Origin: Kitasatospora cineracea
GTDB lineage: Bacteria > Actinomycetota > Actinomycetes > Streptomycetales > Streptomycetaceae
Assembly: GCF_003751605.1 (NCBI RefSeq)
Contig: NZ_RJVJ01000003.1
Location: 434,001 to 498,000 of the forward strand
Reading direction: 5' to 3'
DNA length: 64,000 nt
Translations under genes and position numbers: made by a program
Notes under the pieces: generated by a model
Seen by the model: the letters and a program-made list of their open reading frames with translations, nothing else
What the model was told of the DNA's origin: nothing
Databases searched by the model: none
In this document: positions 13,655 through 21,393 of the stretch, piece by piece
How the letters are laid out: every line of letters starts with the position of its first letter
Position numbering within the stretch: the stretch's first letter is position 1

Positions 13655-16450
13655 ATGCCCGTGTCGGTTCACATGTTTCCAGGCCAGGGGGACTTCCCCG
13701 TGCAGGTGCTGTCCCGGGCCGCCGCCCGGGACGGGGCGCTGCGCCGCGCGTTGCGGGCCGTCTACGAGGAGATCGACGCCAGCGCCGGCGCCGGGGCACT
13801 GCCGTCGCCGGCCGCTCTGCTGCTGGGTGCGGACCCGCCCGGCGGGCGGGAGTTGGCGCGGGGGCCGGTCGGGCTCCAGCAGGTGGCGCACTACGGGGCG
13901 GCGGTGGCCTGGCAGCGGGTGCTGGCCGCGCGGTACGGGCCGCCGGACGCGCTGCTGGCCGTCAGTTTCGGTGAGCTCGCCGCGCTGACCGCGGCCGGCG
14001 CCTGGACGGTCGGGGCCGGGGCGCGGGCCGCGTACGGGCTGGCCGGGGTGCTGGCGCGGACGCCCGGCGGGCTGACGCTGATCGGGTGCGGGGAGGCGCG
14101 GGCGGCCGAACTGGCGGCGCGGGCCGGGGGCGGGCGGGTGGCGGTCGGCTGCGTCAACAGCCCCCGGGAGTGCGTGCTCGGCGGGCCGCCGGACCGGCTG
14201 GCCGCCGTCGAGGGGCTGGCAGCGGCCGAGGGACTGAGCGCCGTCCGGCTGCACCTCCCGTTCGGCTCGCACCACCCCGAACTGGGCCGGCAGCGCGGCG
14301 AGTTCGAGGAGGTGCTGCGCGACGGGCCGCCGATCGGGCCGACCGCCGTGCCGGTCTACTCGGCCGTCGCGGGACGCCGCTACACCCCGGCCGACGACCT
14401 GGCGGCCCGCGTCGCCGACTGCCTGGTCCGGCCCGCCCACCTGCCCCGGGTCCTCGCCCTGCTGGCCGCCCACGGCCACACCGACTACCGCGAGGCCGGA
14501 CCGGGCAGCGCGCTCGGCCGCAACGCCGCCGACTGCCTGCGCGGCACCGGCGCCCGCGTGCACGCCACGGGGGAGGAAGACAGCGAGAGGGGACCGCGAA
14601 CGGTGACGACGGACCGCACCCTGGACGAACTGCTGCACGGCCGCCACCACCCCGGCCGGCTGCCCCGCCTGCACCGGGCGCTGGCCCGGTACCCCTACCG
14701 GGTCGCCGAGGCCGCGGCCGAACGCGAGCCCTACCTGTACCGCCGGCTGCGGGCCCTGCTGCGGGCCCTGCCCGCGGCCGCCGACCTGCACGCCGACCCC
14801 GACGGGCTGGCCGCGGCGCTGGCCTGGGCCGCTGTCGCCGATCCCCGGCTCGGGATGACGGTGGTCACCCAGAGCGTCCTCGGGCAGGGGTCGCTGCTGC
14901 GGCTGGCCGGTGCGCGCAAGGGCGTCGCCCCGGAACTCGGCGCGGTCGACGCGGGCGACCTGCGGATCGGCTACCTGGTGACCGAGGCGGGCCGGGCCAG
15001 CAGCCACCTCGGCGCCGGCACCGTGGCCGAATTCCGGCCGGAGCGGCGGGAGTTCGTGCTGCGTACCGCCGAGGAGGCGGACGTCAAGTTCGGCGGGGTG
15101 CCGCAGTACCCGGGCCCGCGCGGGGCCGTGGTGATCGCCCGCGCGGTGGACGCGGCGGGCCGGGCGGGCGGGGTGTTCGCCTTCCTGGTCCGGCTCGCCG
15201 ACCACGACGGGCCCCGCCCCGGGGTGGCGCTCTCCCCGCCCGTCCCGGTCGGCGCGCTCCCGCTCAGCTACCACCGGGTCCGGTTCGACGGCGTCCGCGT
15301 CCCCGAGGCGCACTGGCTGCGCGACGACGCCGACCTCGACGCGGACGGGCACCTGCACGACCCGCGCACCCCCGAGGACCGGCTGCGCCGCACCCTCGCG
15401 GTCGGCCAGGACCTGTGGGGCGTCCTGCCCACCGCGCTGGCCGCGCTCGCCCGGCAGTCCGCGGTGCTCGCCGTCCGGCACTCCCGCCACCGCGAGACCC
15501 GGGCCGCGCTCGCCCCCGGCAGCCCGCTGCTCGCCCACCGCAGCCAGCAGCGCGCCCTGCTCGGCGCCCTCGCCGACGCCTTCGCGCTCAGCTGCGCCGC
15601 CGCCCGGGCCCGCGAACTGCTCGCCGCCGCCCGGGAGTCCGACGCCGCGGGCGCGGAGAGCGGCTTCGCGCCGTGGGCCGCCGTCAGCCGCCCGCTGTCC
15701 GCGTACAAGGCGCACTGCGCCGACGAGGCGGAGCGGATCATCGCCGAGTGCCAGCGCCGCTGCGGCCACGCCGGGCTCGCCGACGGCAACCGGCTGGCCG
15801 GCTACCACGGCTTCGCCCGCTCCTTCGACCCGGCCGGCGGCGACAGCCGGCTGATCCGCTACGACCTCGGGCGCGCCCTGCTGGCGGAGGCCGGCCCCGG
15901 CGGGCCCCCGCCGGTCCCGGCCGACCTCGGCGACCCCGGCTGGTGGCCCGCCGTCCTGGCCCGGCACCAGCACACCCTGACCGACTGGCTGCGGCGCGCC
16001 ACCGCCGAGCGGGCCCGCGGCGGCGCCACCCCCTTCGAGGTGTGGAACCCGCTGCTCGACCGGGCGGCCGAACTCGGCGCGGCGTACGCCGCCCGGCTCG
16101 CCGCCGAGGACCTCCCGCGCGCCCTGGCCGCCCTCCCGCCGGACGGGGCCACCGACGCCCTCGCCCACCTCGCCGCCCTGCGCGCCGCCGACCGGACGGC
16201 CGGCGCCCTGCTGCGCCACCGCACCCTCGCCCCCGGCGAGCTGGCCGGGCTGGAGAACGCCCTCGAACGCGGCTACGACCGGCTGCTGCCGCACCTGGAG
16301 CAGGTCGAGCGGGCCTTCGCCTTCCCCGACGACATCGTCCTTCCGGAGGGATCCCCCGACGGGTTCCCGGAAGGCTTCCCCGACGGCCCCGCCCGGGAGG
16401 GCCGTCCCGAGGGGCCGAACGCCCCGTCCGGGCGGGGGTTCCCCGAGTGA
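13655..16450 (+). CDS. Fused malonyl-type acyltransferase / acyl-CoA oxidase
   Basis: Residues 1-300 form an acyl-CoA:ACP acyltransferase domain: MFPGQGDFP near the start, AVSFGELAAL with the nucleophile Ser104 (replacing the usual GHSxGE context), VNSPRECVLGG, and FGSHHPEL with the catalytic His206/207. Residues about 317-905 are an acyl-CoA oxidase/dehydrogenase: MTVVTQSVLGQGSLL, an FAD-domain beta sheet, KAHCADEAERIIAECQRRCGHAGLADGNR split by family helices, and AGGDSRLIRYDLGRAL near 728, where Glu would be expected in classical acyl-CoA oxidases. The first domain would load malonyl units on the carrier protein; the second could introduce an alpha,beta double bond. An in-frame GTG at 14603, behind GAGAGGGG, sits exactly at the domain junction and could start the oxidase alone. 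First gene of a six-gene operon. Confidence 0.82.
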   Translation: MPVSVHMFPGQGDFPVQVLSRAAARDGALRRALRAVYEEIDASAGAGALPSPAALLLGADPPGGRELARGPVGLQQVAHYGAAVAWQRVLAARYGPPDALLAVSFGELAALTAAGAWTVGAGARAAYGLAGVLARTPGGLTLIGCGEARAAELAARAGGGRVAVGCVNSPRECVLGGPPDRLAAVEGLAAAEGLSAVRLHLPFGSHHPELGRQRGEFEEVLRDGPPIGPTAVPVYSAVAGRRYTPADDLAARVADCLVRPAHLPRVLALLAAHGHTDYREAGPGSALGRNAADCLRGTGARVHATGEEDSERGPRTVTTDRTLDELLHGRHHPGRLPRLHRALARYPYRVAEAAAEREPYLYRRLRALLRALPAAADLHADPDGLAAALAWAAVADPRLGMTVVTQSVLGQGSLLRLAGARKGVAPELGAVDAGDLRIGYLVTEAGRASSHLGAGTVAEFRPERREFVLRTAEEADVKFGGVPQYPGPRGAVVIARAVDAAGRAGGVFAFLVRLADHDGPRPGVALSPPVPVGALPLSYHRVRFDGVRVPEAHWLRDDADLDADGHLHDPRTPEDRLRRTLAVGQDLWGVLPTALAALARQSAVLAVRHSRHRETRAALAPGSPLLAHRSQQRALLGALADAFALSCAAARARELLAAARESDAAGAESGFAPWAAVSRPLSAYKAHCADEAERIIAECQRRCGHAGLADGNRLAGYHGFARSFDPAGGDSRLIRYDLGRALLAEAGPGGPPPVPADLGDPGWWPAVLARHQHTLTDWLRRATAERARGGATPFEVWNPLLDRAAELGAAYAARLAAEDLPRALAALPPDGATDALAHLAALRAADRTAGALLRHRTLAPGELAGLENALERGYDRLLPHLEQVERAFAFPDDIVLPEGSPDGFPEGFPDGPAREGRPEGPNAPSGRGFPE

Positions 16451-16460
16451 GGAGTGCGCG

Positions 16461-17492
16461 GTGGTGAACGCGGTGGGCGTGTGGGGCACCGGGCGGTACG
16501 TGCCGGTGCGGGTGCGGGGCAACGGGGAGGTGGCGGCCGGGGCCGGGGTGACGCCGGAGTGGATCGCGGAGCGGACGGGGGTGCGGCGGCGGCACGTCGC
16601 GGCGGACGGGCAGGCGGCCTCGGACCTCGCCGCCGAGGCGGTGCGCCGGGCGCTGGCCTCGGCCGGGGTGCCGGCGGAGCGGCTCGGCCTGCTGGTGTGC
16701 GCGACGTCCACGCCGGACGAGCTGGGCCCGGCCACGGCCTGCCGGGTGCAGGCGCTGGTCGGGGCCGGCAACGCCGTCGCGCTGGACGTGTCGGCGGCCT
16801 GCTCGGGCTGGCTGTTCGGGGCGAAGGTCGCGCACGACTGGCTGCGCGAGGCGGACGGGCCGGTGCTCGCCGTGGTGGTCGGGGCGGAGGCGTACTCGAA
16901 GTTCCTGGACCCGGCGGACCGGGCCACCGCCGTGCTGTTCGCGGACGGCGCCGCCGCCACCGTGCTGGGCCCGGTGGAACCGCCGGGCGGGCTGGGCGGG
17001 TTCCGGCTCGGCACGGACGGGCGGCTCGCCGACCGGGTGCTGATCCCGGCCGGGGGCAGCCGCCGCCCGGCGACCCGGGAGACCCTCGCGGAGGGCGCGC
17101 ACCGGATCCGGATGGACGGCCGGACGGTGAGCCGGTTCATCCGGGACGCCTTCCCGCGGATGCTGCACGAGACGCTGGAGCGGCACGGCCTGGGCGTCGA
17201 CGACATCGACCACGTGATCACCCACCAGCCCAACCCGGTCCTGGTGCGCCGGCTCGCCGCCGAGGCGGGCCTCGCCGACCGGATGACCGTGGTCGGCGAC
17301 CTGGTGGGCAACATCGGCGCCGCCAGCGCCCCGTACGCGCTGGCCACCGCGCACGCCGAGGGCCGGCTGCGGCCCGGCGACCTGATCCTGCTGACCGTCT
17401 TCGGGGCCGGCATGACCTGGGGCAGCGCCCTGCTGCGCTGGTCCGCGGCCCCGGGGGGAACCGACCACGAACGGAAGGACGCACTGCCATGA
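16461..17492 (+). CDS. 3-oxoacyl-ACP synthase III (FabH-like), copy 1
   Basis: KAS III enzymes join an acyl-CoA starter to malonyl-ACP. The 343-residue protein keeps the full Cys-His-Asn triad: DVSAACSGWLFG with Cys114, THQPNPVL with the catalytic His, and GNIGAASAP with the Asn. WIAERTGVRRRHV is the usual N-terminal substrate-binding segment. The HQPN variation and the substitutions near it differ from copy 2, so different acyl substrates are likely. GTG 16461 has GAGGAG six bases upstream. It begins 10 bp after the fused AT-oxidase gene and overlaps the SDR start by four bases (ATGA). Confidence 0.9.
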   Translation: MVNAVGVWGTGRYVPVRVRGNGEVAAGAGVTPEWIAERTGVRRRHVAADGQAASDLAAEAVRRALASAGVPAERLGLLVCATSTPDELGPATACRVQALVGAGNAVALDVSAACSGWLFGAKVAHDWLREADGPVLAVVVGAEAYSKFLDPADRATAVLFADGAAATVLGPVEPPGGLGGFRLGTDGRLADRVLIPAGGSRRPATRETLAEGAHRIRMDGRTVSRFIRDAFPRMLHETLERHGLGVDDIDHVITHQPNPVLVRRLAAEAGLADRMTVVGDLVGNIGAASAPYALATAHAEGRLRPGDLILLTVFGAGMTWGSALLRWSAAPGGTDHERKDALP

Positions 17493-18337
17493 GCAAGAGC
17501 ACACTGCCGGGGGCGTTCCGGCTGGACGGCGCCCGCGCGCTGGTCACCGGGGCGTCGCGGGGCATCGGCCGGGCCTGCGCGCTGGCGCTGGCCGAGGCCG
17601 GGTGCGACCTGGTGCTGAGCGCCCGGACCGGGGCCGCGCTGCGGGAGGCGGCCGAGGAGGCCGAGGGGCACGGGGTGCGGGCCGTGGCGCTGGCCGCGGA
17701 CCTGGCCGACCCGGGCGCGCCGAGCGCCCTGGTGGAGCGGGCGGCCGCGGCGCTCGGCGGGATCGACGTGCTGCTGCACAACGCCGGGGTGCTGCCCACC
17801 GCGGCGGACGGCAGCCCCGTCCTGGTGCCGTTCCAGCACTCCACCCAGCAGGACTGGGAGCACGTGATCGCCGTCAACCTGAACGCGACGGCCGAGATCT
17901 GCCGGGCCGCGCACCCGCACCTGGCGGCGTCTGACCGGGCCTCGCTGATCCTGATGTCCTCGGCGTCGGGAGTGATGGGCACCCCGCTGCTGGACGCGTA
18001 CGCCGCGACCAAGGCCGGGCAGATCTCGCTGGCCCGCAGCCTGGGCGTCGGCTGGGCCCGCGAGGGCATCCGGGTCAACGCGGTCTGTCCCGGCTGGATC
18101 ACCACCGACATGACCAGCTTCGCGTCCGGCACCGAGCCGTTCTCGCAGTGGCTGATGGCGCACGTCCCGCAGGGCCGCTGGGGCACCCCCGAGGACGTCG
18201 CCGGGGCGGTGCTGTTCCTCGCCTCGCCCGCCTCCGCGCTGGTCACCGCGCAGGCCCTGGTGCTGGACGGCGGCCTGAGCACCCCCGACGGCGGACTCGG
18301 GGCCATCCCCAAGCCGCCCTCCCCGTTCGCGGCCTGA
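17489..18337 (+). CDS. Short-chain dehydrogenase/reductase (FabG-like ketoreductase)
   Basis: The 282-residue protein is a classical SDR. The NADP(H)-binding TGASRGIGRA is at about residue 20, followed by LLHNAGV, then the catalytic SSASGVMG...YAATKAG Ser-Tyr-Lys arrangement, VNAVCPGWITTDM and a final LVLDGGLSTP. In this operon it most likely reduces the beta-keto group made by the ketosynthases. The C-terminal tail after the usual end (about 15 residues, proline-rich) is longer than in housekeeping FabG. A good GGAAGGA ribosome site precedes the ATG. Its start overlaps the KAS III stop, showing translational coupling. Confidence 0.9.
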   Translation: MSKSTLPGAFRLDGARALVTGASRGIGRACALALAEAGCDLVLSARTGAALREAAEEAEGHGVRAVALAADLADPGAPSALVERAAAALGGIDVLLHNAGVLPTAADGSPVLVPFQHSTQQDWEHVIAVNLNATAEICRAAHPHLAASDRASLILMSSASGVMGTPLLDAYAATKAGQISLARSLGVGWAREGIRVNAVCPGWITTDMTSFASGTEPFSQWLMAHVPQGRWGTPEDVAGAVLFLASPASALVTAQALVLDGGLSTPDGGLGAIPKPPSPFAA

Positions 18338-18348
18338 GGGGGCGTCCG

Positions 18349-19362
18349 GTGCCCCGCGCAGCCGTCGTCGGGATCGGCTCCTGCCTGCCCGCCCGCAGCG
18401 TCGACAACCAGGAGGTGATCACCGAGGGGTGCCTCGACAGCAGCGACGAGTGGATCCGCCGGCGCACCGGCATCCACCGCCGCCGGCGCGCCGCACCCGG
18501 CACCGCCACCGGAGACCTGGCCGTGTACGCCGCGGCCGCCGCGATCGAATCCGCCGACGCCGCACCGGACTTCGTGCTGCTCGCCACCACCACCCCCGAC
18601 CACCCCTGCCCCGCCACCGCACCCGCCGTCGCCCACCGGCTCGGCCTGCCGCGGGTCCCCGCCCTCGACCTGTCCGCGGTCTGCTCCGGCTTCCTGTACG
18701 CGCTGGCCACCGCCGACGCGCTGGTCCGCGCCGGGGCCTGCCGCCACCCGCTGGTGATCGGCGCCGACACCTACTCCACCATCGTCGACCCCACCGACCG
18801 GGACACCGCCGCCCTGTTCGGCGACGGCGCCGGGGCGGTGCTGCTGGCCGCCGCCGAGGACGGCGCGCCCGGCGCGCTGCACGCCGCCGACCTGGGCAGC
18901 GACGGCGGCGGTGCCGCCCTGATCACCATCGACGCGGGCGGCTCCCGCCACCCCGACCGGCAGCGGCAGGATCCGGACGGGCACTGGTTCCGGATGCGCG
19001 GCCGCTCCGTCTACGGCCGGGCCGTCCGGCACCTCACCGACTCCGCCGCCCGGGCGCTGGCCGGGGCCGGCTGGAAACCCGCCGACCTCGGCGCGTTCGT
19101 CGCCCACCAGGCCAACCAGCGGATCCTCGACTCGGTCGCCGACCGCCTCGGCCTGCCGCCCGCCGTCCGCTTCGGCAACCTGCGCGAACTCGGCAACACC
19201 GCCGCCGCGTCCATCCCGCTGGTGCTCGCCGACGACGGCCCGCAACGCGCCCTCGCCCCCGGCACCCCGACCCTGCTCACCGCCTTCGGCGGCGGCCTGA
19301 CCTGGGCGTCCGTCGCCCTCACCTGGCCCGCCGCCACCCCCGTCCGCCGCACCCTGGACTGA
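18349..19362 (+). CDS. 3-oxoacyl-ACP synthase III (FabH-like), copy 2
   Basis: This second KAS III (337 residues) is closer to canonical FabH: WIRRRTGIHRRR, DLSAVCSGFLYALA with Cys112, FVAHQANQRILDSVADRLG with the catalytic His, and GNTAAASIPLVL with the Asn. It probably condenses a starter or extender with a malonyl carrier protein made by the neighbouring genes. GTG 18349 has GAGGGGG upstream and is 11 bp after the SDR stop. The presence of two divergent KAS III copies plus KAS II in one operon implies at least two distinct condensation steps. Confidence 0.9.
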   Translation: MPRAAVVGIGSCLPARSVDNQEVITEGCLDSSDEWIRRRTGIHRRRRAAPGTATGDLAVYAAAAAIESADAAPDFVLLATTTPDHPCPATAPAVAHRLGLPRVPALDLSAVCSGFLYALATADALVRAGACRHPLVIGADTYSTIVDPTDRDTAALFGDGAGAVLLAAAEDGAPGALHAADLGSDGGGAALITIDAGGSRHPDRQRQDPDGHWFRMRGRSVYGRAVRHLTDSAARALAGAGWKPADLGAFVAHQANQRILDSVADRLGLPPAVRFGNLRELGNTAAASIPLVLADDGPQRALAPGTPTLLTAFGGGLTWASVALTWPAATPVRRTLD

Positions 19363-19386
19363 CGTCCCACCAGGAGGAGAGACCCC

Positions 19387-19641
19387 GTGGACCAGGTCAC
19401 CGAACGCATCGCCGCCGTCCTCACCGGGAAGTTCGACGTCCCCGCCGACCTCATCACCGCCCGGGCCAGCTTCCAGGACCTCGACCTCGACTCGCTGTCC
19501 GTCGTCGAGCTGTACGTCACCCTGCAGGAGGAGTGGGGCGTCCCGCTGGACGCCGAAGCCGCCACCGGCGACGTGACGGTCGGTGAACTCGCCGACGAAG
19601 TACGCACGTTGCTGGACGGGCGGCGACCCGGAGATGACTGA
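19387..19641 (+). CDS. Acyl carrier protein
   Basis: This 84-residue acidic protein carries acyl chains on a phosphopantetheine arm. The attachment motif DLDLDSLSVVEL puts the arm on Ser36. Helix 1 (QVTERIAAVLTGKF) and the terminal helix (GELADEVRTLL) frame it normally. AGGAGAGA upstream of GTG 19387 is a strong ribosome site. It is encoded between KAS III copy 2 and the KAS II, overlapping the latter by eight bases, so it is dedicated to this pathway rather than being the housekeeping AcpP. No phosphopantetheinyl transferase is encoded nearby. Confidence 0.93.
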   Translation: MDQVTERIAAVLTGKFDVPADLITARASFQDLDLDSLSVVELYVTLQEEWGVPLDAEAATGDVTVGELADEVRTLLDGRRPGDD

Positions 19642-20893
19642 CCGGACCGACCGGGCACGGATCGTCGTCACCGGCACCGGGGCCGTCACCGCCGGGGGCG
19701 ACGGGATGGCCGCCACCTGGCGCACCCTGTGCGGGGGCCGCGGCACCGCCCGGCACGACCCCGCCCTGGACGGCACCCCGGTACCGATCAGCTGCCGCCC
19801 GCCGCACCCCGAGGACGCCCCCGTCCGGCAGGGCTGGCGGCTGGACCGCTCCACCCGCTACCTGCTGACCGCAGCCCAGGAAGCGCTCCGGGAAGCCGGG
19901 ATCGAGGCGTTCGGCACCCGGCCCCCCGACTGGGACCCGGCCCGGGTCGCCGTGGTGGTCGGCTCGGCCGCCGGCGGCGTGGCCGTCCTGGAGGACGCCC
20001 ACCGCCGCCTGCTCGAACGCGGCCCCGGTGCGCTCTCCCCGCTCACCCTCACCGGCTACCTGCCCAACCTGTCCGCCGCCGGCCACCTCGCCCTCGCGCT
20101 GCGCACCACCGGCCCCGCCCTGCACACCTCCACCGCCTGCGCCTCCGGCGCCAACGCGATCGCGCACGCCGCCCTGCTGCTCGCCACCGGCGCCTGCGAC
20201 CTCGCCGTGACGGGCGGCACCGACGCGATGGCCACCCCGCTGTGCGCGGCCGCGTTCGCCCGGACCGGCGCGCTGTCCCGGCGCACCGACCGGCCCGCCA
20301 CCGCCTCCCGGCCCTTCGACCGGGACCGGGACGGCTTCGTGCTCGGCGAGGGCGCGGGCGTCCTGGTGCTGGAACGCGCCGCCGACGCCGCCGCCCGCGG
20401 CGCCCCCGCCCTGGCCCACCTCGCCGGCTGGGCCACCACCTCCGACGCCCACCACCCCACCGCCCCCGACCCGGCGGGCCGCGGCCTGCGCGCCGCCGTC
20501 GCCCTCGCGCTGCGCGCCGCGGACGCCGCACCCGGCGAGGTCGAGCACGTCAACGCGCACGGCACCGGCACCCCGCGGGGCGACCGGGCCGAGGCCGCCG
20601 CCATCCGCGACCTGTTCGCCCGCACCCCGCCCAGCGTCACCTCCGCCAAGGGCGCCCTCGGCCACACCATGGGCGCGGCCGGCGCGATCGAGGCCGCCCT
20701 CACCGTCCGCACCCTGCGCACCGGCACCGCCCCGCCCACCGCCAACCACGACGCCCCCGGACCCGACACCGCCGGAATCGACCTGGTCACCGGCCGCCCC
20801 CGCGACCACGGCCCCCGGCTGGCGCTCAGCCACTCGCTCGGCTTCGGCGGCCACAACACGGTGCTGGCCCTGCGCCGGACGGACGCGCCCTAG
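19634..20893 (+). CDS. 3-oxoacyl-ACP synthase II (FabF-like ketosynthase)
   Basis: KAS II elongates ACP-bound acyl chains. The 419-residue enzyme shows the complete thiolase-fold active site: STACASGANAIAHA with Cys169, VNAHGTGTPRGD with the first His, and SAKGALGHTMGAAGAIE with the conserved Lys and second His. FDRDRDGFVLGEGAGVLVLE is the usual family signature, and SLGFGGHN closes the gatekeeper loop. All catalytic residues are present, so it is not a chain-length-factor type. It starts inside the ACP gene (ATG overlapping by eight bases) and ends in CTAG shared with the convergent UPF0303 gene. Last gene of the operon. Confidence 0.93.
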   Translation: MTDRTDRARIVVTGTGAVTAGGDGMAATWRTLCGGRGTARHDPALDGTPVPISCRPPHPEDAPVRQGWRLDRSTRYLLTAAQEALREAGIEAFGTRPPDWDPARVAVVVGSAAGGVAVLEDAHRRLLERGPGALSPLTLTGYLPNLSAAGHLALALRTTGPALHTSTACASGANAIAHAALLLATGACDLAVTGGTDAMATPLCAAAFARTGALSRRTDRPATASRPFDRDRDGFVLGEGAGVLVLERAADAAARGAPALAHLAGWATTSDAHHPTAPDPAGRGLRAAVALALRAADAAPGEVEHVNAHGTGTPRGDRAEAAAIRDLFARTPPSVTSAKGALGHTMGAAGAIEAALTVRTLRTGTAPPTANHDAPGPDTAGIDLVTGRPRDHGPRLALSHSLGFGGHNTVLALRRTDAP

Positions 20894-21393
20894 TGTCCGG
20901 TCTGCGCCAGGTACCGGGCCAGGCACTCGGTGACCAGGCGGTGGTCCTCCACCTGCGGCAGGCCGGAGACGGTGACCGTGCCGACCATCCCGGTGCCGCG
21001 CACCAGCAGCGGGAAGGAGCCGCCGTGCGCGGCGTAGCGCGCCGGGTCGAGGTCGAAGGCCCGGCCCTTGACCCGGTGGCGCTCGCCCACCAGGTAGGAT
21101 GCCTCGCCGAACCGGCGGACCACGGCCGCCTTGCGGCTGATCCAGTCGTCGTTGTCGGCGCTGGTGCCCGGCAGCGCGACGTGGAAGACCTGCTGCTCGC
21201 CGCGCCGGATGTCGACCGTCACCGCGAGGCCGCGCTCCAGGGCCACCGCGACGATCAGCGAGCCGAGCCGCCAGGTGTCCGCCAGGTCGGCCGAGGGGAG
21301 CTGCAACTTCCGGTGCTGGCGCTCGAGTTCGGCGATGTCGGGACGGGCGTCGCTGTGGCGGGTGCCGTCGCGGCCGTCGGCGTCCGGGTTCAC
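20890..21393 (-). CDS. UPF0303 / haem-degrading-domain-like protein
   Basis: The 167-residue protein belongs to the YbcF/UPF0303 (GlcG-HbpS-like) group, seen in AELERQHRKLQLPSADLADTW, LIVAVALERGLAVTVDIRRG, ISRKAAVVRRFGEASY and GGSFPLLVRGTGMVGTVTVSGL. Related HbpS/GlcG folds bind haem or small ligands. The role of UPF0303 proteins is unknown. GTG 21393 overlaps the stop of the upstream oxidoreductase as GTGA, so both are translated together and presumably act in one pathway under the ROK regulator. Its TAG stop and that of the convergent ketosynthase share the palindrome CTAG. Confidence 0.83.
   Translation of the reverse strand: MNPDADGRDGTRHSDARPDIAELERQHRKLQLPSADLADTWRLGSLIVAVALERGLAVTVDIRRGEQQVFHVALPGTSADNDDWISRKAAVVRRFGEASYLVGERHRVKGRAFDLDPARYAAHGGSFPLLVRGTGMVGTVTVSGLPQVEDHRLVTECLARYLAQTGH

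Noticed and set aside
13505..18163. A 1552-codon open frame on the minus strand opposite the fatty-acid-type operon
   Set aside because: It is a GC-bias shadow: Arg/Gly/Pro/Ala-rich with no domain, while the opposite strand encodes AT, KAS III and SDR with intact motifs.
20890..21393. UPF0303 protein considered as a haem-handling partner of the haem island
   Set aside because: It is coupled to a Gfo/Idh/MocA oxidoreductase with a ROK regulator 7 kb away from the haem genes and has no iron box.
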